A stretch of DNA of 64,000 nucleotides from Acidobacteriota bacterium (GCA_019239425.1 JAFAZX010000081.1:38721-102720), one strand, 5' to 3'; shown: positions 23,181 to 33,281, numbered from the stretch's first letter. Notes: generated by a model from the sequence alone, not told the origin. Made by a program: numbers and translations.

Positions 23181-25475
23181 ATGCGAACCTTCAGAGACCT
23201 GCTGTGCCTCTTCTTCGGACTGCTGCTGATGGCGCTGGTCACCGCCACGGCCGACGCGCAGGGCGTCATCGTCCCCGGCCCGTGCCGGCGCTGCCCCGGC
23301 CCGCCGCGGCCGATTTCGATCCCGATGCCGCGCGCCCTGCCGGTCAAGTCCATCAAGATCGAGACCAAGATCAACGCGCAGGTCGCCACCACCCACGTCG
23401 AGCAGGTCTTCCGCAACGACACCGACGCCACGCTCGAAGGCACCTACTTCTTCCCCATCCCCGAGACCGCCTCCGTCGCCGAGTTCGCCATCTGGGACGG
23501 CGACAAGCGGCTCGTCGGCGAGGTGCGCTCGCGCGAGGAGGCGCGCCAAATCTACGACCAGATCGTCCGCCGCCAGCGCGACCCTGGCCTGCTCGAATAC
23601 GCCGGCCGCGACCTCTTCCAGGCCAGCATCTTCCCCATCCCGCCCCACTCCGACAAGAAGCTTGAGCTGACCTACACGCAAGTCCTCAAGGCGGAGGGCG
23701 GCACGGTCAACTACCGCTACCCGCTCGGGACGGGTCGCAACGTCTCGCAGATTGAGGGCACCGTCTCCGGCCTCGTCGAGATCGAGGGGCGCGAGCCCGT
23801 CCGCAACGTCTACTCGCCGAGCCACGAGATCGACGTCTCGCGCAAGGGCGAGCGCAACGCGCGCGTCTCGTTCGAGACGGCCGCGGGGCGCGAGCCGCAG
23901 GACTTCCAGCTCTTCTACACGCTCTCGGACGCGGACTTCGGCATGACGCTCCTGACGCACCGCGAGCCGGGTAAGCAGGGCTTCTTCCTTCTGACCATCT
24001 CGCCGAAGGACGCCCTGTCCGAAGCCGAGTACGTGGCGAAGGACGTGGTCTTCGTCCTCGACACGTCGGGCTCGATGGCCGAGGCGGGGAAGATGGAGAA
24101 GGCGCGCGCGGCGCTCCTCTTCGGCGTGCGGAGCTTGAGGCCGGCCGACCGCTTCAACGTCATCAACTTCGCGGGCGAGGAGCACCTGATGACGACGGGG
24201 CTCGTGCAGGCCGACGCCGCGGGGCGCGCGCGCGGCGAGGAGTTCATCGCGCAGCTCAGGCCGACCGGCGGCACGAACATCAACGGCGCGCTGCTCGCGG
24301 CGATGCAGCAGTTCGACCGCTCGGAGCGGCCGCGCCTGCTCGTCTTCCTCACCGACGGCCTGCCGACGGTGGGCGAGACGAAGGTCGAGCGCATCCTCGA
24401 CAACGCGCGCGCGGCGCGCGTGCCCGGCGTGCGCCTCTTCACCTTCGGCGTCGGCTACGACGTGAACACGGCGCTCCTGGACAAGCTCGCGTCCGACAAC
24501 GGCGGCGCCGCCGAGTACGTCGAGCCGAAGGAAGACCTCGAAATCAAGGTCTCGAACTTCTTCACGAAGATCAACCACCCCGTTCTGACGAACCTCGCGC
24601 TCGACATGGGCGGCGTCGAGTCCGACCTCGTCTATCCGCGCGAGCTGCCCGACATCTTCCGCGGCACGCAGCTCACGCTCGTCGGCCGCTACCGCAACCA
24701 GCGCGACCTCGACCGCGTCGTGCTCCGCCTGACGGGGCGCGCGGGCGAGGCCACGCGCGCGTTCACGTACAGCGACGTGAGCTTCCCGCTCACGACCGAG
24801 CGCAACGACTTCCTGCCGCGCCTCTGGGCGACGCGCCGCGTCGGCTGGCTGATGGAGCAGATCCGCACGAACGGCGAGCAGAAGGAGTTGACCGACGAGA
24901 TAACCGACCTCGGCACGCGCTACGGCATCGTCACGCCCTACACCTCCTACCTCGCGCTCGAAGAAAGCGAGGCGCGCCAGATCAGCAGCTTCGCGCGGGG
25001 GCGGCTCGACGGGGCCGACAAGGACGAGGTGACGCGCACCGCGCCGGGCATCGCGGGCGCGCGGCGCCGCGCGGAGGCCGACCGCCCCGCGACCGCTGGC
25101 GCCGGCGGCACTTCGGACCTGACGACCGTCTACAACTCGCCGGCGCCGAAGGAGGCCGCGAAGGCGCAGACCGGCGCATTGGCCGTCCGCCAGAGCAAGC
25201 GCGACCGCGCGCAGCAGGAGGCGCTGCGTGACGAGGACGCGGCCTCCGCGGCCGTGCGCAAGGTCGGTGACAAGACCTTCTACCTCCGCGAAGGCGTCTG
25301 GACAGACTCCGAGTTCAAGGCGGACGCACGGCTGCCCGAGACGGCGGTCGAGTTCGGCGGCGACGAATACTTCGCGCTCATCAAGCGTGAGCCGCAGCTC
25401 GCGCGCTTCTTCTCGCTCGGCGAGCGCGTCCTCGTCGTCTACAACGGCCGCGTCTACAGGGTGACCGTCAAGTAG
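23181..25475 (+). CDS. VIT + von Willebrand factor A domain secreted protein
   Basis: ATTHVEQVFRNDTDATLEGTYFFPIPETASVAEF (VIT); DVVFVLDTSGSMAEAGKMEKARAALLF (MIDAS). Confidence 0.9.
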   Translation: MRTFRDLLCLFFGLLLMALVTATADAQGVIVPGPCRRCPGPPRPISIPMPRALPVKSIKIETKINAQVATTHVEQVFRNDTDATLEGTYFFPIPETASVAEFAIWDGDKRLVGEVRSREEARQIYDQIVRRQRDPGLLEYAGRDLFQASIFPIPPHSDKKLELTYTQVLKAEGGTVNYRYPLGTGRNVSQIEGTVSGLVEIEGREPVRNVYSPSHEIDVSRKGERNARVSFETAAGREPQDFQLFYTLSDADFGMTLLTHREPGKQGFFLLTISPKDALSEAEYVAKDVVFVLDTSGSMAEAGKMEKARAALLFGVRSLRPADRFNVINFAGEEHLMTTGLVQADAAGRARGEEFIAQLRPTGGTNINGALLAAMQQFDRSERPRLLVFLTDGLPTVGETKVERILDNARAARVPGVRLFTFGVGYDVNTALLDKLASDNGGAAEYVEPKEDLEIKVSNFFTKINHPVLTNLALDMGGVESDLVYPRELPDIFRGTQLTLVGRYRNQRDLDRVVLRLTGRAGEATRAFTYSDVSFPLTTERNDFLPRLWATRRVGWLMEQIRTNGEQKELTDEITDLGTRYGIVTPYTSYLALEESEARQISSFARGRLDGADKDEVTRTAPGIAGARRRAEADRPATAGAGGTSDLTTVYNSPAPKEAAKAQTGALAVRQSKRDRAQQEALRDEDAASAAVRKVGDKTFYLREGVWTDSEFKADARLPETAVEFGGDEYFALIKREPQLARFFSLGERVLVVYNGRVYRVTVK

Positions 25476-25480
25476 CAGAT

Positions 25481-25581
25481 TTAAGGCGGAAGCCCGACCG
25501 TGAGGGAGAGCGTCGGTCTTACTCAGCCGGTGCGGTTGTGGAAGACCGACGCTCTCCCTCACGGTCGGGCTTCCGCCTTAA
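25481..25581. repeat. Perfect 40-bp inverted repeat (25481-25520 / 25542-25581), 21-nt loop
   Basis: TTAAGGCGGAAGCCCGACCGTGAGGGAGAGCGTCGGTCTT and exact reverse complement. Confidence 0.95.
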
Positions 25582-25641
25582 GCTTGTATCTTGACTGTCC
25601 ATTCATGTACAAAGGGGGGGAAGGAGAGAGTCGAGTCGGCG

Positions 25642-26625
25642 ATGAGTTTAAAAAGTCTGAGTCGTTGGGCCGCGCTCGCGTCGTGCGCGGCCGTTCTTTT
25701 GGCGGCGGGCGCGGCCAGGGCGCAGGAGCAGGGCTGGAGGGGCGGGCGGCAGGGCGTCGCGGGGAAGGATTTGAACGCCGTCTACTTTCTCGACTCGAAG
25801 CGCGGCTGGGTGGCGGGCGACGGCGGCGTCGTGCTGCGCACGCGCGACGGCGGGCGCGCGTGGACGCGGCAGACGGTCGAGACCAAAGAGTCGATCAACG
25901 ACGTCTACTTCCGCAACGAGGAGGACGGCTACCTGCTCGCCGCCACGGAAATCTTCACCACCGAGGACGGCGGCGAGACCTGGCAGTCTTCGACTCGCTT
26001 CCACGCGCAAACCTTCGGCGCCGAACCCGAACTCTACAGCGTGCGCTTCACGAGCAAGAAGCGCGGCTGGATCGTCGGGAGTTTGAGCAAAGGCGATAAC
26101 GTCACCGACAGCCTCGTGCTCGCGACGACGGACGGCGGCGTCTCCTGGCAGCGCCAGCGCGTGCCCGTCAGAGACGAGCTGATCCACCTCGACTTCGACG
26201 GCGACAGGCGCGGCTGGATCGTCGGCAGCGGCGGGCGCGTGCTGCACACGCGCGACGGCGGAGACTCCTGGGAGGTGCAGGACTCGGGCACGACGGCCGC
26301 GCTCTACCACGTCGACTTCGAGGGCGACGAGCACGGCTGGGCCGTCGGCGCGCGCGGCACAGTCCTGCGCACGGACGACGGCGGCCGCACATGGCGCACG
26401 GTGCCGCCGCGCGTGACGACGACGCTCCTGAGCGTGAAGTTCGTCAACAAGGAGGAGGGCTGGGCCGTGGGCCGCGGCGGCGTCATCCTCCGCACGGAGG
26501 ACGGCGGCGCGAGCTGGGTGCAGCAGGAGAGCCGAACGCGCCAGAACCTCTACGCGCTCTTCTTCGACAAGAAGGTCGGGTGGGCGGTCGGCGGCGACGG
26601 CCTCGTGCTCCGCTACGAACGCTAG
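25642..26625 (+). CDS. Ycf48/BNR-repeat beta-propeller secreted protein
   Basis: Repeated GWxVGxxGxxLxTxDGGxxW units; signal peptide. Confidence 0.85.
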   Translation: MSLKSLSRWAALASCAAVLLAAGAARAQEQGWRGGRQGVAGKDLNAVYFLDSKRGWVAGDGGVVLRTRDGGRAWTRQTVETKESINDVYFRNEEDGYLLAATEIFTTEDGGETWQSSTRFHAQTFGAEPELYSVRFTSKKRGWIVGSLSKGDNVTDSLVLATTDGGVSWQRQRVPVRDELIHLDFDGDRRGWIVGSGGRVLHTRDGGDSWEVQDSGTTAALYHVDFEGDEHGWAVGARGTVLRTDDGGRTWRTVPPRVTTTLLSVKFVNKEEGWAVGRGGVILRTEDGGASWVQQESRTRQNLYALFFDKKVGWAVGGDGLVLRYER

Positions 26626-26844
26626 GACAGGTCAGAAACGCCCGCGCCCTTCAAGAACCCGCGACCGAGTCCGTCCCGGCGCATCTCGTTTATTAGACGG
26701 CGAACCGGGCATTATTCATCCGAAAAGTTTTGAGCAACGCGGGGGCGCGGGGCGGGCATCCGAAGGTTTAGCATAGCAAGCCCGGAAGGCCGCGGGGGGA
26801 ACGCGGGCTTTCGGGTAAGAATGGACGGTTCTCCTGTGGTTTAC

Positions 26845-26878
26845 GCCCGGCGTGGGACGAAACGCCGGGCGTCTTTTT
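26845..26878 (+). terminator. Rho-independent terminator
   Basis: ACGCCCGGCG tgggacgaaa CGCCGGGCGT CTTTTT. Confidence 0.85.
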
Positions 26879-26887
26879 ATCCGGTTT

Positions 26888-27391
26888 TTATCCGAGGCGG
26901 CGCAGCTCCGAGACGGCGGCGAGGTGGTGGTCGTCGTGCTCGGCGGTGAAGTAGGCCATGTCGATGACGCGCATCTGCTTTTGCAGGCGCGGGTGGAGCG
27001 CGGAGGCCGAGACCTCGGCCTCGTCTAAGGCTTCGAGCCGGCGGACGAACCCCTCGCGCGCGGCGCGGAAGGCGGCGAGAATCTCTTCGAGGCGCGCGTC
27101 GTTGTGGCCGGCCTCCTCGGTCTTGCGGTTGCGCATGTCGGCCGCGCGCAGGACTTCGAGGCCGCGCGCGTAGTCTTCGAGCCGCCCCTCGTGCAGCTCG
27201 TCCAAATCCAGGAGGTGTCCCGCCTGCTCCTGTATCGACCAGAGGCCGCCGGGCTTCGCCGTCAGCTCTTGGCGCGCGAGCCCGCGCGTCAACTCTTCCA
27301 AACGCGCGGGCGTCCCGCGCAGCCGCTCCAGCACGCACGGGAAGACGCCCAACGGCAGGTTGAACTCGAACTCACGCTCGACCCAGCGCAT
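26888..27391 (-). CDS. DinB-like (DinB_2 superfamily) protein
   Basis: WSIQEQAGHLLDLDELHEGRLEDY, RVIDMAYFTAEHDDHHLAAVSELRR. Confidence 0.75.
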   Translation of the reverse strand: MRWVEREFEFNLPLGVFPCVLERLRGTPARLEELTRGLARQELTAKPGGLWSIQEQAGHLLDLDELHEGRLEDYARGLEVLRAADMRNRKTEEAGHNDARLEEILAAFRAAREGFVRRLEALDEAEVSASALHPRLQKQMRVIDMAYFTAEHDDHHLAAVSELRRLG

Positions 27392-27418
27392 CCTCTTGAC
27401 CACGGCGCGCCTCCATAT

Positions 27419-27567
27419 AAAAAGTAGGCAGTGGGCAGTGCAGAGGGTGCTGGGTGCTGGGTGCTAGGTGTTGGGTTAAGATCAGTTTGTCCTACCCAGC
27501 ACCCAGCACCTAACACCCAAAACCTTCTTACTGCCTACTGCCATCTGCCCACTGCCTACTGCCTTTA
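27419..27567. repeat. Composite nested heptamer hairpin: outer GTAGGCA-family arms enclosing a complete GTGCTGG-family hairpin
   Basis: Outer AAAGTAGGCAGTGGGCAGTG ... CACTGCCTACTGCCTTT; inner GGTGCTGGGTGCTGGGTGCTAGGTGTTGGG ... CCCAGCACCCAGCACCTAACACCC. Confidence 0.88.
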
Positions 27568-28074
27568 GTTGATCTTCTTGATGCTCTTGACCAACTGCCC
27601 GTACTCGGCCGCGTGCTTCTGCAGGCCGTCGGCGGTGCCGAAGGAGAGGATGATGACGGGCTTCTTCGCGGCGAGCAGGTCGGCGCTGAAGACGATCTCC
27701 TCGCCTTCGATCTGGCCGGAGCCTTTGACCGACTCGTACTCCATGCCGTTGTGCGTGCCCGGCTTCGGCTCGCCGTCGAACTTCAGGTTCTTGATCTGTT
27801 TGCCAAGCTCCTCGCCGAGCGCCTTGGCCGCGTCCTCGAAGTCCTCCTCTTTCGTGACCCAGAGGACGATGCTGATGCCGCCCTCGGCCGGCGAGGCGGT
27901 GATCTGTTCGCCGTCGGGTTCGGCCTTCCAGCCGGCCGGCAGCTCGAAGGTGATGCCGCCCGCCTCGTGCGTGAAGGTCTTGGTTTCGGACTGGACGGCG
28001 GCGCGGGCGGCGGCGGTCAGCGCTAAGGCGACGACGACGGCGGGGAGCAGTTGCTTGAGTCTCAAAGTCTTCAT
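27565..28074 (-). CDS. Secreted hypothetical protein
   Basis: MKTLRLKQLLPAVVVALALTAAARA signal peptide; FTHEAGGITFELPAGWKAE. Confidence 0.65.
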   Translation of the reverse strand: MKTLRLKQLLPAVVVALALTAAARAAVQSETKTFTHEAGGITFELPAGWKAEPDGEQITASPAEGGISIVLWVTKEEDFEDAAKALGEELGKQIKNLKFDGEPKPGTHNGMEYESVKGSGQIEGEEIVFSADLLAAKKPVIILSFGTADGLQKHAAEYGQLVKSIKKIN

Positions 28075-28200
28075 CCTCCGGGGTATTTGGCGTGGGCGGA
28101 ATGTTCGTGCGAAGGAAAGAGGAGCCGCGAGTCGTCTGCGGCTCCTCGAAGGCCGACGCATCTTAAACCGGCGCGCCGGAAAAGGCCAGCGAACGCCCTT

Positions 28201-30168
28201 TCAGTTCGCGGCGCGCTCCTGCCTCTTCCCGTCCTTGTTGTCGAGCACCGAGCGCGCGACGGCCAGCGTGGCGAAGGCGCGCGGCGCCTCGCCCTCGAAG
28301 CTGCGTGCGAGGGCGGCCGCGCGCTGCAGCTCCTCGCGCGCGAGCTTGTTGAAGATGTCGTTGAGGTCGAACGACTGCGCCCCGCTGCTCGACGCCATCG
28401 ACATGTTCTTGGTCTGGAAGCGCGTGCTGATGCGACCGTCCTCGCCCGTGTACTCCTTCGCGGCGTTGGCGGCCTTCACCACTTCGAGCATCACCTCCCA
28501 CGTCCGCGGGCGGTCGAGCTCGTAGAGCTGCGTGGCGACGGCGACCAGCGCGCTCACGCGCTCGCGCGACGCCGCGTCGATGCGCTCCTTCGCCTCGGCC
28601 AGAGCCTCGTCGAGAATTTCGACGGCGCGGCCCGGCTCCTGCTTCGAGACGAGGCGCGCGGCCTCGGTCAGAACCCACGCGCGCTGGATGCTCGTCAGAG
28701 TATTCCCGCGCGCGAGCCTGAGCGCCTCGGTCACGTCCTTGTTGTTGACGGCCTCGCGCGCGGCCTCCATGTCGATGTAGGCGCGCAGCTTCTGGCGCGC
28801 GTCCGTGTCCTCGATCTTCGAGAGGAACTCCTCGACGCGCGGGTCTTTCTGCCGCATGGCGTCCAGCACCGCGTCCACGTAGACGGCGTCGCGCTCCTCG
28901 GCCGTCTTCGCGCGGTCGAGGCGCGAGAGCGTCTCGCCGACGCGGTCGCGGTTCGGGTCTTCGGGGGCGAGTCCGCGCGTGAGCGCGTTGTTGCCGGCGC
29001 CGCGCGCCGCCTCGGGCGCGTCGGGCGTGAGCGAAGCCTGCTTGGCGCGCAGGGCCGCAGACCTGTCCGGCGCGTACTGGTCGAAGAGCGGCAGCAGGCG
29101 CGTGATGACCATGTACCAGCCGGCGCGGCCCGACGACGTGCGATCCTGGTCGGGCGTCGGCGTCGGGCGCATGAGCAGCGAAGCGGCCGCGCGGAAGTAG
29201 GCCGCGCGGAGCTGCGGCGAGACGTCGGGCGGCGGCCAGGATTGATTCGGCCCGTTCCCCCACGAGTTCGCGTTCGAGCCGGCGTTGTCCGAGAAGGTCA
29301 TGTAGAGCGTCGGCGAGAAGAGGTAGGAGGCGAGCAGCGAGGCCGTGTTCGCGTCCGACGCGGGGTTCGAGGCGGCGCGCGCCAGCATCGCCGCGTAGCG
29401 CTCGTCGGCCGCCTGCGCGTTCTTCACACGCAGGCGCGTCAGAAACTCGAGTCCGGGCAGCGTGACCGCGCCGAGCGCGGGGTCTGCGAACTGAATCGCG
29501 CGCTCCACGTCGCCGTCCTGCACGAGTTGGCTCGCGAGGCGCAGGCGCTTGGCGACGGCGGGCGGCGTGTCCGTCGGGTCGGGCCGCTGCTGCTGCCCCG
29601 GCTGCGTGCCGCCGCCGGCGTCGGTCGGTCTTTCGTTTGAGGTGGCGGCCGACTCCGCCTCGCGCTTGCGCGCCTCGTCGAGCTTCGTCAGAAACTCTTC
29701 GCCGAGCGCGCGGTCGCGCTTCGCGGCGAGGCGGAGGACTTCGGTGCGGAGGCTCGGCCCCAGCTGGATGGATGAGAAGCCGCGCTCGCGCTGCTGGCGC
29801 GCGCGCTCTTCGGCGACGCGACGGTCTGACTCCGCGTCGGCGGCCTCGGCCTCGTCCCACGCGCGGCGGAAGAGCGTGACGGCCTTCTCGCGCTCGGTGT
29901 CCCACAGGGCGTCGGCCGAGCGCGCCTGCACGCGCGCGCGCAGGGCGGGGTCGCGGAACGTGCGCGCGTCGTCGGCGAGCGCGGAGACGAGCGAGATGGC
30001 GGTCGTGCGCCTAAGCTCGGCCATCGGGTCTGCCGGCTCGGGCGCAGGCTTCTTCGCGGAAGTCTTCGCGGGCTTCGGCTTCGCGGCCTGCGGCTCCTGC
30101 GCCCCGACGCGCGACGGCGAGACGGCCGCGCAGAGTGCGAGGGCCAGCAGCGAGACTCTCTTCGACAT
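28201..30168 (-). CDS. Secreted helical-repeat family protein, paralogue A
   Basis: MSKRVSLLALALCAAVSPSRVGAQ; shares RRAWDEAEAAD, LRLAAKRDRALGEEFL, SIQRAWVLTEAARL, TGEDG with paralogues B and C. Confidence 0.8.
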   Translation of the reverse strand: MSKRVSLLALALCAAVSPSRVGAQEPQAAKPKPAKTSAKKPAPEPADPMAELRRTTAISLVSALADDARTFRDPALRARVQARSADALWDTEREKAVTLFRRAWDEAEAADAESDRRVAEERARQQRERGFSSIQLGPSLRTEVLRLAAKRDRALGEEFLTKLDEARKREAESAATSNERPTDAGGGTQPGQQQRPDPTDTPPAVAKRLRLASQLVQDGDVERAIQFADPALGAVTLPGLEFLTRLRVKNAQAADERYAAMLARAASNPASDANTASLLASYLFSPTLYMTFSDNAGSNANSWGNGPNQSWPPPDVSPQLRAAYFRAAASLLMRPTPTPDQDRTSSGRAGWYMVITRLLPLFDQYAPDRSAALRAKQASLTPDAPEAARGAGNNALTRGLAPEDPNRDRVGETLSRLDRAKTAEERDAVYVDAVLDAMRQKDPRVEEFLSKIEDTDARQKLRAYIDMEAAREAVNNKDVTEALRLARGNTLTSIQRAWVLTEAARLVSKQEPGRAVEILDEALAEAKERIDAASRERVSALVAVATQLYELDRPRTWEVMLEVVKAANAAKEYTGEDGRISTRFQTKNMSMASSSGAQSFDLNDIFNKLAREELQRAAALARSFEGEAPRAFATLAVARSVLDNKDGKRQERAAN

Positions 30169-30193
30169 CGGATACCTCCGAGGGCGACGGACG

Positions 30194-30271
30194 GGGAATG
30201 ATGAATGATGAGTGATGAATGATGAATAAAAAGCCCGCCGCCTTTCATTCATCACTCATCATTCATCATTT
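30194..30271. repeat. Heptamer-repeat hairpin (AATGATG family)
   Basis: GGAATGATGAATGATGAGTGATGAATGATGAA ... TTCATTCATCACTCATCATTCATCATTTC. Confidence 0.85.
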
Positions 30272-30291
30272 CAAAGCCGCAGGTTCCAGAA

Positions 30292-32196
30292 TCAGTTGGC
30301 CGCGGCGCGCTCCTGCTTCTTGACGAGGACGGAGCGTGCGACGGCGAGGGTGGCGGCCGAGCGCGCCGCCTCGTTCTTGAGCGTGCGCGCGAGCGAGGAG
30401 GCGCGGTCGAAGTCCTCGCTCGCGAGCGCGGCGAAGACGCCCGCGAGGTTGAAGCCCTGCGCGGAGGAGTTCGAGGTCATCGCCCCGCCGCCCTTGAACT
30501 GCACCCGGACGACCAGCTCGCCGTCCTCGCCCGTGTAGTCGGGCAGGCCGTTGGCAGACTTCACGACCTCGTTCATCAACTCCCAGGCGCGCGCGCGGTC
30601 GAGCGCGACGAGCTGCGTCGCGATGGCCGTCAGCGTGCGGGCGCGTTCGGGCGCGGCGTCGTCGATGCGCTTCGCCTCCTCGACCGCCTGGTCGAGGACT
30701 TCGACGGCGCGGCCCGGCTGCTCCTTGCCGAGCAGCCTCGCGATCTCGGTGAAGGCCCAGACGCGCTGGACGTTCGTCAGCTCGTCGGCGCGCGCGAGTT
30801 TAAGAGCCTCTTCACTGCGCTTCTCCTGGATGGCATCCTGCACGAGCCGGAAGGAGATGACGGCGAGCACCTGCTTGCGCGTGTCTATGTCTTCGATCTT
30901 GTTAGCGTACTCGCGCGCCTGCGCCGCGTCACGCTCAACCATCGACATCGCGGCCTCGAAGTACCAGCGGTCGCGCTCGTTCGCATCCTTCGCGTTCTCG
31001 GCCCGCGTGAGGGCCTCCTGCGCGCGGTCGCGGCCCGGCGGGTCGGGGACGATGCCGCGCGTCAGAATCTCCGAGTCGCGCTCGCCGCCGATGTTAGCCG
31101 TCTCCTGCATGAGCTGCGACTGGCGCGCGCGGATGGCCGGCGCCTTGTCGGGCATGAACTGCTCGAAGAGCGGCGCCATACGCGTCGCGACGACGTAGGC
31201 GCCCATGCGGCCCGAGGTGGAGCGATCCTGCTCGGGCGGCGGCAGCGGGCGGAGGAGGATTTGCGCCGCCGCGTTCAGGAAGGCGGCGCGCACCTTCGGG
31301 TCTACGTCCTGCGGCGGGGCGATGTTGCCGCGGAACTGGCGCGTGTGGCTGCTGCCCGTGGGCTTCACGGTGATGTAGAGGTAAGGCGTGAAGGGGTAGG
31401 ACGAGAGCAGCGAGACCGAGTTGGCGTCGGCCGAAGGGTCGGCGGCAGCGCGCATGAGCAGCGAGTTGAAGCGCTGGTCGGCGGCGGCCACGTTCTTCTC
31501 GCGCAGCGTGTTGAGGAAGTGCATGCCGAAGGTGTTGACGGGGTAGAGCGCGGCGTCCGCGAACTTCAACGCGCTCTCGGTGTCGCCGTCTTCGAGAAGC
31601 TGCTGCGCGAGTTGCAGGCGCTGCGCCATGTAGGTCGGCGGGTCGTCGGGGTTGAAGGGCTGGCCCGAGGCGGCCGGGGCGTTCGCGGCCGCCGCCGCGG
31701 TCGCCTCGCCGGACTCCGCCTTCTTCGACTCGTCCAACTGCGCCAGGAACTCGTTGCCCAACTCGGCGTCGCGCTTCGCGGCGAGCCGCAGGACTTCGCG
31801 GCGCACGCTGCCCGCGACGCGCGACGAAGGCCCCGTGCGCGAAGCGGCGCGGGCGCGCGCCTCGCCGAACTGCTCGTCGGCGGCGGTGGCGTCAGCCCAC
31901 GCGCGGTGGAAGAGGTCGCGCGCCTGCTCCTTCTCCGCATCCCAGAGCACGTCGGCGGCGCGCGCCTGCACGCGCGCGCGCAGGACGGGGTCGCGGAAGG
32001 CGCGGGCGTCGCTGGTCAGCGACGAGACGAGCGAGATGGCCGAGACTCTACGCGATTCGGCCAGGGGGTCTGCGGCTTCCGCCTTCTTCGCGGCCGGCTT
32101 CTTCTGCGCGGCGGGCGGGGCCGGCGTCTGCCCGGCGGCCGGCGCGAACGTCGAAAGGGATAGGGCGAAGGCGAGGAGGCGTGCGGGTCTGTTCAT
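30292..32196 (-). CDS. Secreted helical-repeat family protein, paralogue B
   Basis: MNRPARLLAFALSLSTFAPAAGQ signal; same conserved blocks as A and C. Confidence 0.8.
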   Translation of the reverse strand: MNRPARLLAFALSLSTFAPAAGQTPAPPAAQKKPAAKKAEAADPLAESRRVSAISLVSSLTSDARAFRDPVLRARVQARAADVLWDAEKEQARDLFHRAWADATAADEQFGEARARAASRTGPSSRVAGSVRREVLRLAAKRDAELGNEFLAQLDESKKAESGEATAAAAANAPAASGQPFNPDDPPTYMAQRLQLAQQLLEDGDTESALKFADAALYPVNTFGMHFLNTLREKNVAAADQRFNSLLMRAAADPSADANSVSLLSSYPFTPYLYITVKPTGSSHTRQFRGNIAPPQDVDPKVRAAFLNAAAQILLRPLPPPEQDRSTSGRMGAYVVATRMAPLFEQFMPDKAPAIRARQSQLMQETANIGGERDSEILTRGIVPDPPGRDRAQEALTRAENAKDANERDRWYFEAAMSMVERDAAQAREYANKIEDIDTRKQVLAVISFRLVQDAIQEKRSEEALKLARADELTNVQRVWAFTEIARLLGKEQPGRAVEVLDQAVEEAKRIDDAAPERARTLTAIATQLVALDRARAWELMNEVVKSANGLPDYTGEDGELVVRVQFKGGGAMTSNSSAQGFNLAGVFAALASEDFDRASSLARTLKNEAARSAATLAVARSVLVKKQERAAAN

Positions 32197-32329
32197 CTTT
32201 TCGTCCTCTGTCTGAAGATGGGCCTGTCGGGACATGCACAAGCCCCCGGATAGACGGAGACCTGCGCTCGGACTGAGTTGGAGGGGTAAACGTCCTCGCG
32301 CGGGGGCTTGTTCCAAAAAAAGCCGGAGG

Positions 32330-32399
32330 GAAGGGGGCTGGGTGCTGGGTGAAGACAGATTCTTCCCCGGCACCCAACACCTAACACCCAGCACCCTTC
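32330..32399. repeat. Heptamer-repeat hairpin (GTGCTGG family)
   Basis: GGGGGCTGGGTGCTGGGT ... CACCCAACACCTAACACCCAGCACCC. Confidence 0.8.
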
Positions 32400-32968
32400 T
32401 ATACGGCGATGACTTCAATGTCGGGGTCGATCTCCTGGCGGATGAGGCCCTCGATGCCGAGGAGCGTGCCGGAGAGGGAACTCGGGCAACTGCCGCAGGC
32501 GCCCTGGTAGCGGATGGTGAGCGTCTTGTCGTTGAGCGAGAGCACTTCGAGCCAGCCGCCGTCGGAGGCGAGGTAGGGGCGCACCTTCTCGTCGAGAATC
32601 TCGTTGATGCGCGCGAGGCGCGGGTCATCGCTCATGAGCGCGCCGAGCGGGCCGCCGACGCCGGCGGGCTGCGGGGCGGCGGCGCCGCCGTTCGAGGCCA
32701 CGGACGCGGCCGCGCGGATGGGCACGGCGAGGCGCGGCAGCAGGTCGTCCCAGTCGGCCTCGTCCGTCTTCTCGACCGTGACCATCCTGTCCATGTAAAA
32801 GACGGACGAGACGTCGCCCACGTCGAAGAGCGGGCCGGCCAGAGCGTCTCCGGCAGCCTCGGCGGCGCTGTGGAACGAGCGGGTCGTGCCGGCCGTCACC
32901 GGCTCCTTCAGGATGAACTTGACGGCGTTCGGGTTCGGCGTCTCTTCGATGTTATCAATCTTCGGCAT
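32399..32968 (-). CDS. Nfu/NifU-type Fe-S scaffold (Nfu N-terminal + NifU C-terminal domain)
   Basis: [12 protein letters not shown]...; [36 protein letters not shown] (CxxC). Confidence 0.88.
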   Translation of the reverse strand: MPKIDNIEETPNPNAVKFILKEPVTAGTTRSFHSAAEAAGDALAGPLFDVGDVSSVFYMDRMVTVEKTDEADWDDLLPRLAVPIRAAASVASNGGAAAPQPAGVGGPLGALMSDDPRLARINEILDEKVRPYLASDGGWLEVLSLNDKTLTIRYQGACGSCPSSLSGTLLGIEGLIRQEIDPDIEVIAV

Positions 32969-33281
32969 TCTTTAAACCTCTCCCTTACGGATAAAAACTT
33001 CACTCAAATCAGGACGGCGCGTGCAGCGTCTGAACGTTTTGTCTGATTTTCGCCGGGCACATTATAACCTGTTTCGGCCGCCGGTCTAAGTGAGGCGAAG
33101 GCACGACTTCCGGGACTGCCGTTGATAGTACCAATCCGCACCCACGGGGGGGCAAAATTTAATTTGTCAAAAGGGGAAAGTAGGCGTATAGTTCTGGCTC
33201 TCGCTTGTCCCCCCTTCGCAGGTGAGACAAGTTGAGACGAGAGGCAGACGGTAGCGAGGGCCGGCTGCCTCTTGCTATATT

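Noticed and set aside
23121-25562. 813-aa minus-strand ORF opposite the VIT-VWA gene
   Set aside because: High-GC shadow ORF: Arg/Ala/Val-rich, mirrors codon structure of the well-supported plus-strand gene.
28051-29640. 529-aa plus-strand ORF (also 31261..32163)
   Set aside because: Antisense shadows of paralogues A and B, which have signal peptides and conserved blocks.
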